From contig JABGXK010000250.1 of the NCBI GenBank assembly GCA_018675825.1, positions 1 through 8,839 of the forward strand: 8,839 nucleotides of DNA, read 5' to 3'. Below, piece by piece: positions 6,288 through 8,839 of this stretch (position 1 is the first letter of the stretch; each line of letters begins with the position of its first letter). The notes under the pieces were generated by a model. It did no database searches and was not told the DNA's origin. It saw only the letters and a list, made by a program, of their open reading frames with translations. This DNA comes from Flavobacteriales bacterium. GTDB lineage: Bacteria; Bacteroidota; Bacteroidia; Flavobacteriales; BACL11. Made by a program: the position numbers and the translations under genes.

Positions 6288-8839
6288 ATGCAAAATAGAA
6301 ATTTTATAAAGATACTTGCTATTGTTTTTACATTAATATGTATATATCAGTTATCTTTTACGTGGAAAGTTAATAGCGTTGAAAATGATGCTTTAGAATT
6401 TGCTTTAAATCCTTCTCAAGACACTGTTCTTTTTGAGAAAGCAAAAGCATTTCGTATTACTTCTGAGCTGGATACGATTGAAGCCTATAAAAAGGTTTAT
6501 CTAGATGATATTAGTTCTAAAACAGTATATGATATTTTTATTGCAGATTATACTTACTCACAATGTTTAGAAAGAGAAATAAATTTAGGTCTTGACCTTA
6601 AAGGTGGTATGAATGTTACTCTTGAGGTTGTGGTAGCTGATGTTATTAAAGAACTTGCAAATAACAGTAAGGATGAAGTATTTAGAGCTTCTATGTCTAA
6701 TACGTTAAGTGCTCAAGAGAATAGTCAAGATAACTTTGTTAATTTATTTGCTTCAGAATATGAAAAGCTTGCTCCAACTCCAAATAAAGGTTTAGCAGTT
6801 CTTTTTGCTTCTCAATTAAAAGGTACTATAAATTTTGATGATAGTAATGAAGACGTTATAGCTGTTCTGGAGGCTGAAGTACTAGATGCTATTGAAAGAA
6901 CTTTTAATATACTTCGAAGTAGAATTGATAGATTTGGAGTTACACAGCCTAATATACAACGCCTGAAACCATTGGCATCTGGAAGGATACTTGTTGAGCT
7001 TCCAGGAATTGAGGATACAGAAAGAGCAAGAAAACTTTTACAATCTACTGCCCAACTAGGGTTTTGGGAAACATATGAAAATAAAGAGATATTTTCGGCT
7101 TTAGAGAATATTAATGCATATCTAAGAGAGAATAATTTAGTTAATGATTCTATTTTAACTGTTAAAAATGATAGTGAAGATTTATTAACTATTTTAGATT
7201 CTGATATTGAGGATGATGTTGTTAAATTAGAGGAAGAAGGGGGTCTTCTTTCAGACTTAAAAGAAGGAACTGATTCATTGAGTTCTGATTCTTTAGGATT
7301 ATTATCTTTTGCAGATTTTGCACTTGAAAACCCATGGTTTGGAGTTGCAAGACCACAGTATGATCAGGAAGCTGGTTTTTTAGATGGTCCTGTTGTAGGT
7401 ACTTGTGCAACCAGAGATACTAAAACTATAAATGTTTATTTAAAGGATCCTGAAGTTATTAAATTTTTACCTCAAGATGTTAAGTTTGCCTATACTATTA
7501 AGCCTTTTGATTTAGCAAATGAATATGTTCAGCTAGTTGCATTAAAAGTGACAAATCGTAATGGAAAAGCTGCGATGGAAGGAGATGTTGTAGAAGATGC
7601 CTCTCAAGCACTAGATCAATATAATAAAGCTGAAGTATCAATGTCAATGAATAAAGAGGGATCAAAACAATGGAAGAAGATAACAGGTGATAATCAACCT
7701 AAACCAGATCAAAATATACCTGGTAGATCTATAGCTATTGTTCTTGATGGATATGTTTACTCTTATCCTACTGTTCAAAATGAAATATCTGGAGGAAGAT
7801 CATCTATATCTGGTCAATTCACAATTGCTGAAGCAAAAGATTTAGCTAACATTTTGAAATCAGGTAAATTACCTGCTCCAGCTGAAATAGTTGAAGAGGC
7901 AATTGTTGGTCCTGCATTAGGAAAAGAGGCAATTAGTTCTGGTCTTACATCTTTTATATTTGCTTTATTAATTGTCTTGTTTTATATGATTTTTTATTAT
8001 AATAGAGCAGGAGTAGTTTCAAATGTTGCTCTATTAGCTAATATATTCTTCATATTTGGAACAATAGTATCCATTGGCACTGTACTTACTTTACCTGGAA
8101 TTGCGGGAATTATATTAACAATTGGTATGTCTGTTGATGCAAATGTCCTTATTTATGAGAGAATTAGAGAAGAACTTACTAATGGTAAAGGGATAAGATT
8201 AGCTATCTCAGATGGTTATGATAGTGCTTATAGCTCCATTATTGATGCCAATGTTACAACTCTTTTGACTGGTATTATCTTGTATACTTTTGGAACAGGA
8301 CCTATTAAAGGATTTGCAGCTACTTTAGTTATTGGTATTATAACTTCATTATTTGCTGCGATATTTATTACTAGGTTAATAATTTCTTGGCGTTTGAATA
8401 AAGGTAAAAAGATGACATTTTCATCTAAACTTACTAAAGGTGCATTTAAAAATATAAACATTAATTTTATTGGTTTAAGAAAACGTTTCTATATTTTATC
8501 TTTGATTGTTATCATATTAGGTTTAGGTACCATATTTACTAAAGGATTACAGTTAGGGATAGATTTTAATGGCGGAAGAAATTTTATTGTACGTTTTGAT
8601 GACTCTCTTGATCTTAAAAATCTTAAACCTAATCTTAATGAAGATATAAGAAAAGCATTAAGTAGTGTTTTTATTGATAGTACTGGTCTTAAATATCCAC
8701 CACAAGTAAAAACCTTTGGAGATGATAATCAAGTTAAAATAAGTACATCATATATGATAAAGAGTAAGGATCATAAAGCGGCTACAGTGATTGTTGAAAA
8801 TAAATTAAATGAAGGGCTCTCAGTAATTAGTTTAGAAGA
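6288..8839 (+). CDS. secDF: Protein translocase SecDF fusion, 3' end outside window
   Basis: SecDF uses the proton gradient to help complete protein export through SecYEG. ATG at 6288 opens a frame with no stop to the window end (850 full codons); about 150-170 residues of SecF should be missing. A transmembrane helix lies at about 7-24. G-L-D-L-K-G-G at 101-107 is SecD motif D1, followed by the large periplasmic domain. K-L-P-A-P-A-E-I-V-E-E from 527 is motif D5. Five helices occupy about 550-715, with I-G-M-S-V-D-A-N-V-L-I-Y-E-R-I-R-E-E in the fourth block. Asp617 there matches the proton-relay Asp519 of Escherichia coli SecD. The SecF half starts near 725 with a helix and the I-D-F-N-G-G motif at about 758-762. 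A Ser- and acid-rich stretch at about 300-337 interrupts the periplasmic domain. The SecD-SecF fusion is usual in Bacteroidota. It diverges from the FG-GAP gene, 166 bases between start codons. Confidence 0.96.
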   Translation, partial: MQNRNFIKILAIVFTLICIYQLSFTWKVNSVENDALEFALNPSQDTVLFEKAKAFRITSELDTIEAYKKVYLDDISSKTVYDIFIADYTYSQCLEREINLGLDLKGGMNVTLEVVVADVIKELANNSKDEVFRASMSNTLSAQENSQDNFVNLFASEYEKLAPTPNKGLAVLFASQLKGTINFDDSNEDVIAVLEAEVLDAIERTFNILRSRIDRFGVTQPNIQRLKPLASGRILVELPGIEDTERARKLLQSTAQLGFWETYENKEIFSALENINAYLRENNLVNDSILTVKNDSEDLLTILDSDIEDDVVKLEEEGGLLSDLKEGTDSLSSDSLGLLSFADFALENPWFGVARPQYDQEAGFLDGPVVGTCATRDTKTINVYLKDPEVIKFLPQDVKFAYTIKPFDLANEYVQLVALKVTNRNGKAAMEGDVVEDASQALDQYNKAEVSMSMNKEGSKQWKKITGDNQPKPDQNIPGRSIAIVLDGYVYSYPTVQNEISGGRSSISGQFTIAEAKDLANILKSGKLPAPAEIVEEAIVGPALGKEAISSGLTSFIFALLIVLFYMIFYYNRAGVVSNVALLANIFFIFGTIVSIGTVLTLPGIAGIILTIGMSVDANVLIYERIREELTNGKGIRLAISDGYDSAYSSIIDANVTTLLTGIILYTFGTGPIKGFAATLVIGIITSLFAAIFITRLIISWRLNKGKKMTFSSKLTKGAFKNININFIGLRKRFYILSLIVIILGLGTIFTKGLQLGIDFNGGRNFIVRFDDSLDLKNLKPNLNEDIRKALSSVFIDSTGLKYPPQVKTFGDDNQVKISTSYMIKSKDHKAATVIVENKLNEGLSVISLE

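Noticed and set aside
7222..8461. Two minus-strand open frames opposite secDF
   Set aside because: The plus strand codes for SecDF with conserved motifs throughout; the antisense frames are by-products.
1..8839. tRNA, rRNA, CRISPR, transposon or defence system
   Set aside because: No GC-rich cloverleaf-like segment, spaced identical repeats, transposase motifs or terminal repeats were seen; the genes present have ordinary known roles or no recognisable role.

Overview
The window reads as chromosomal DNA from a Bacteroidota bacterium, most likely a member of Flavobacteriales. Four things point there: very AT-rich sequence; a secreted protein ending in a type IX secretion (T9SS) type A sorting domain; a SecD-SecF fusion gene; and promoters of the TTG-N17-23-TAnnTTTG type instead of the usual -35/-10 boxes. 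The exact genus cannot be told from this stretch. No phage, transposon, CRISPR array, RNA gene or recognisable defence system is visible.

Left part (1-2136, plus strand). The window opens inside a penicillin-binding protein 1C gene (pbpC). It holds the end of the transpeptidase domain, with the SxN and KTG motifs, and the BiPBP_C tail. A very small gene for a 59-residue, two-helix membrane protein follows (1380-1559), then a 160-residue four-helix membrane protein (1654-2136). Neither small gene has a known job.

Middle (2155-3884, minus strand). This is a compact umuDC operon for DNA polymerase V, convergent with the membrane protein gene and only 18 bases from it. umuD carries an intact self-cleavage site and Ser/Lys dyad. 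umuC carries the Y-family catalytic acids, a beta-clamp motif and the DUF4113 tail. The two genes overlap by four bases, and umuC appears to start with TTG. A GTGT-N9-ACAC dyad touches the umuD start codon and is the best candidate for an operator.

Right part (3953-8839). A 722-residue secreted FG-GAP/VCBS repeat protein with a T9SS tail lies on the minus strand behind a good Bacteroidota promoter. Divergent from it, secDF starts at 6288 and runs off the window end after 850 codons, early in its SecF half. SecDF helps export across the inner membrane and so could serve the neighbouring secreted protein, but nothing here shows a specific link. No stretch over 300 bases lacks a gene.

Most of the window is well-known housekeeping and stress-response biology. 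The points most worth a second look are the control of umuDC, its homopolymer tracts, and the two small membrane protein genes.
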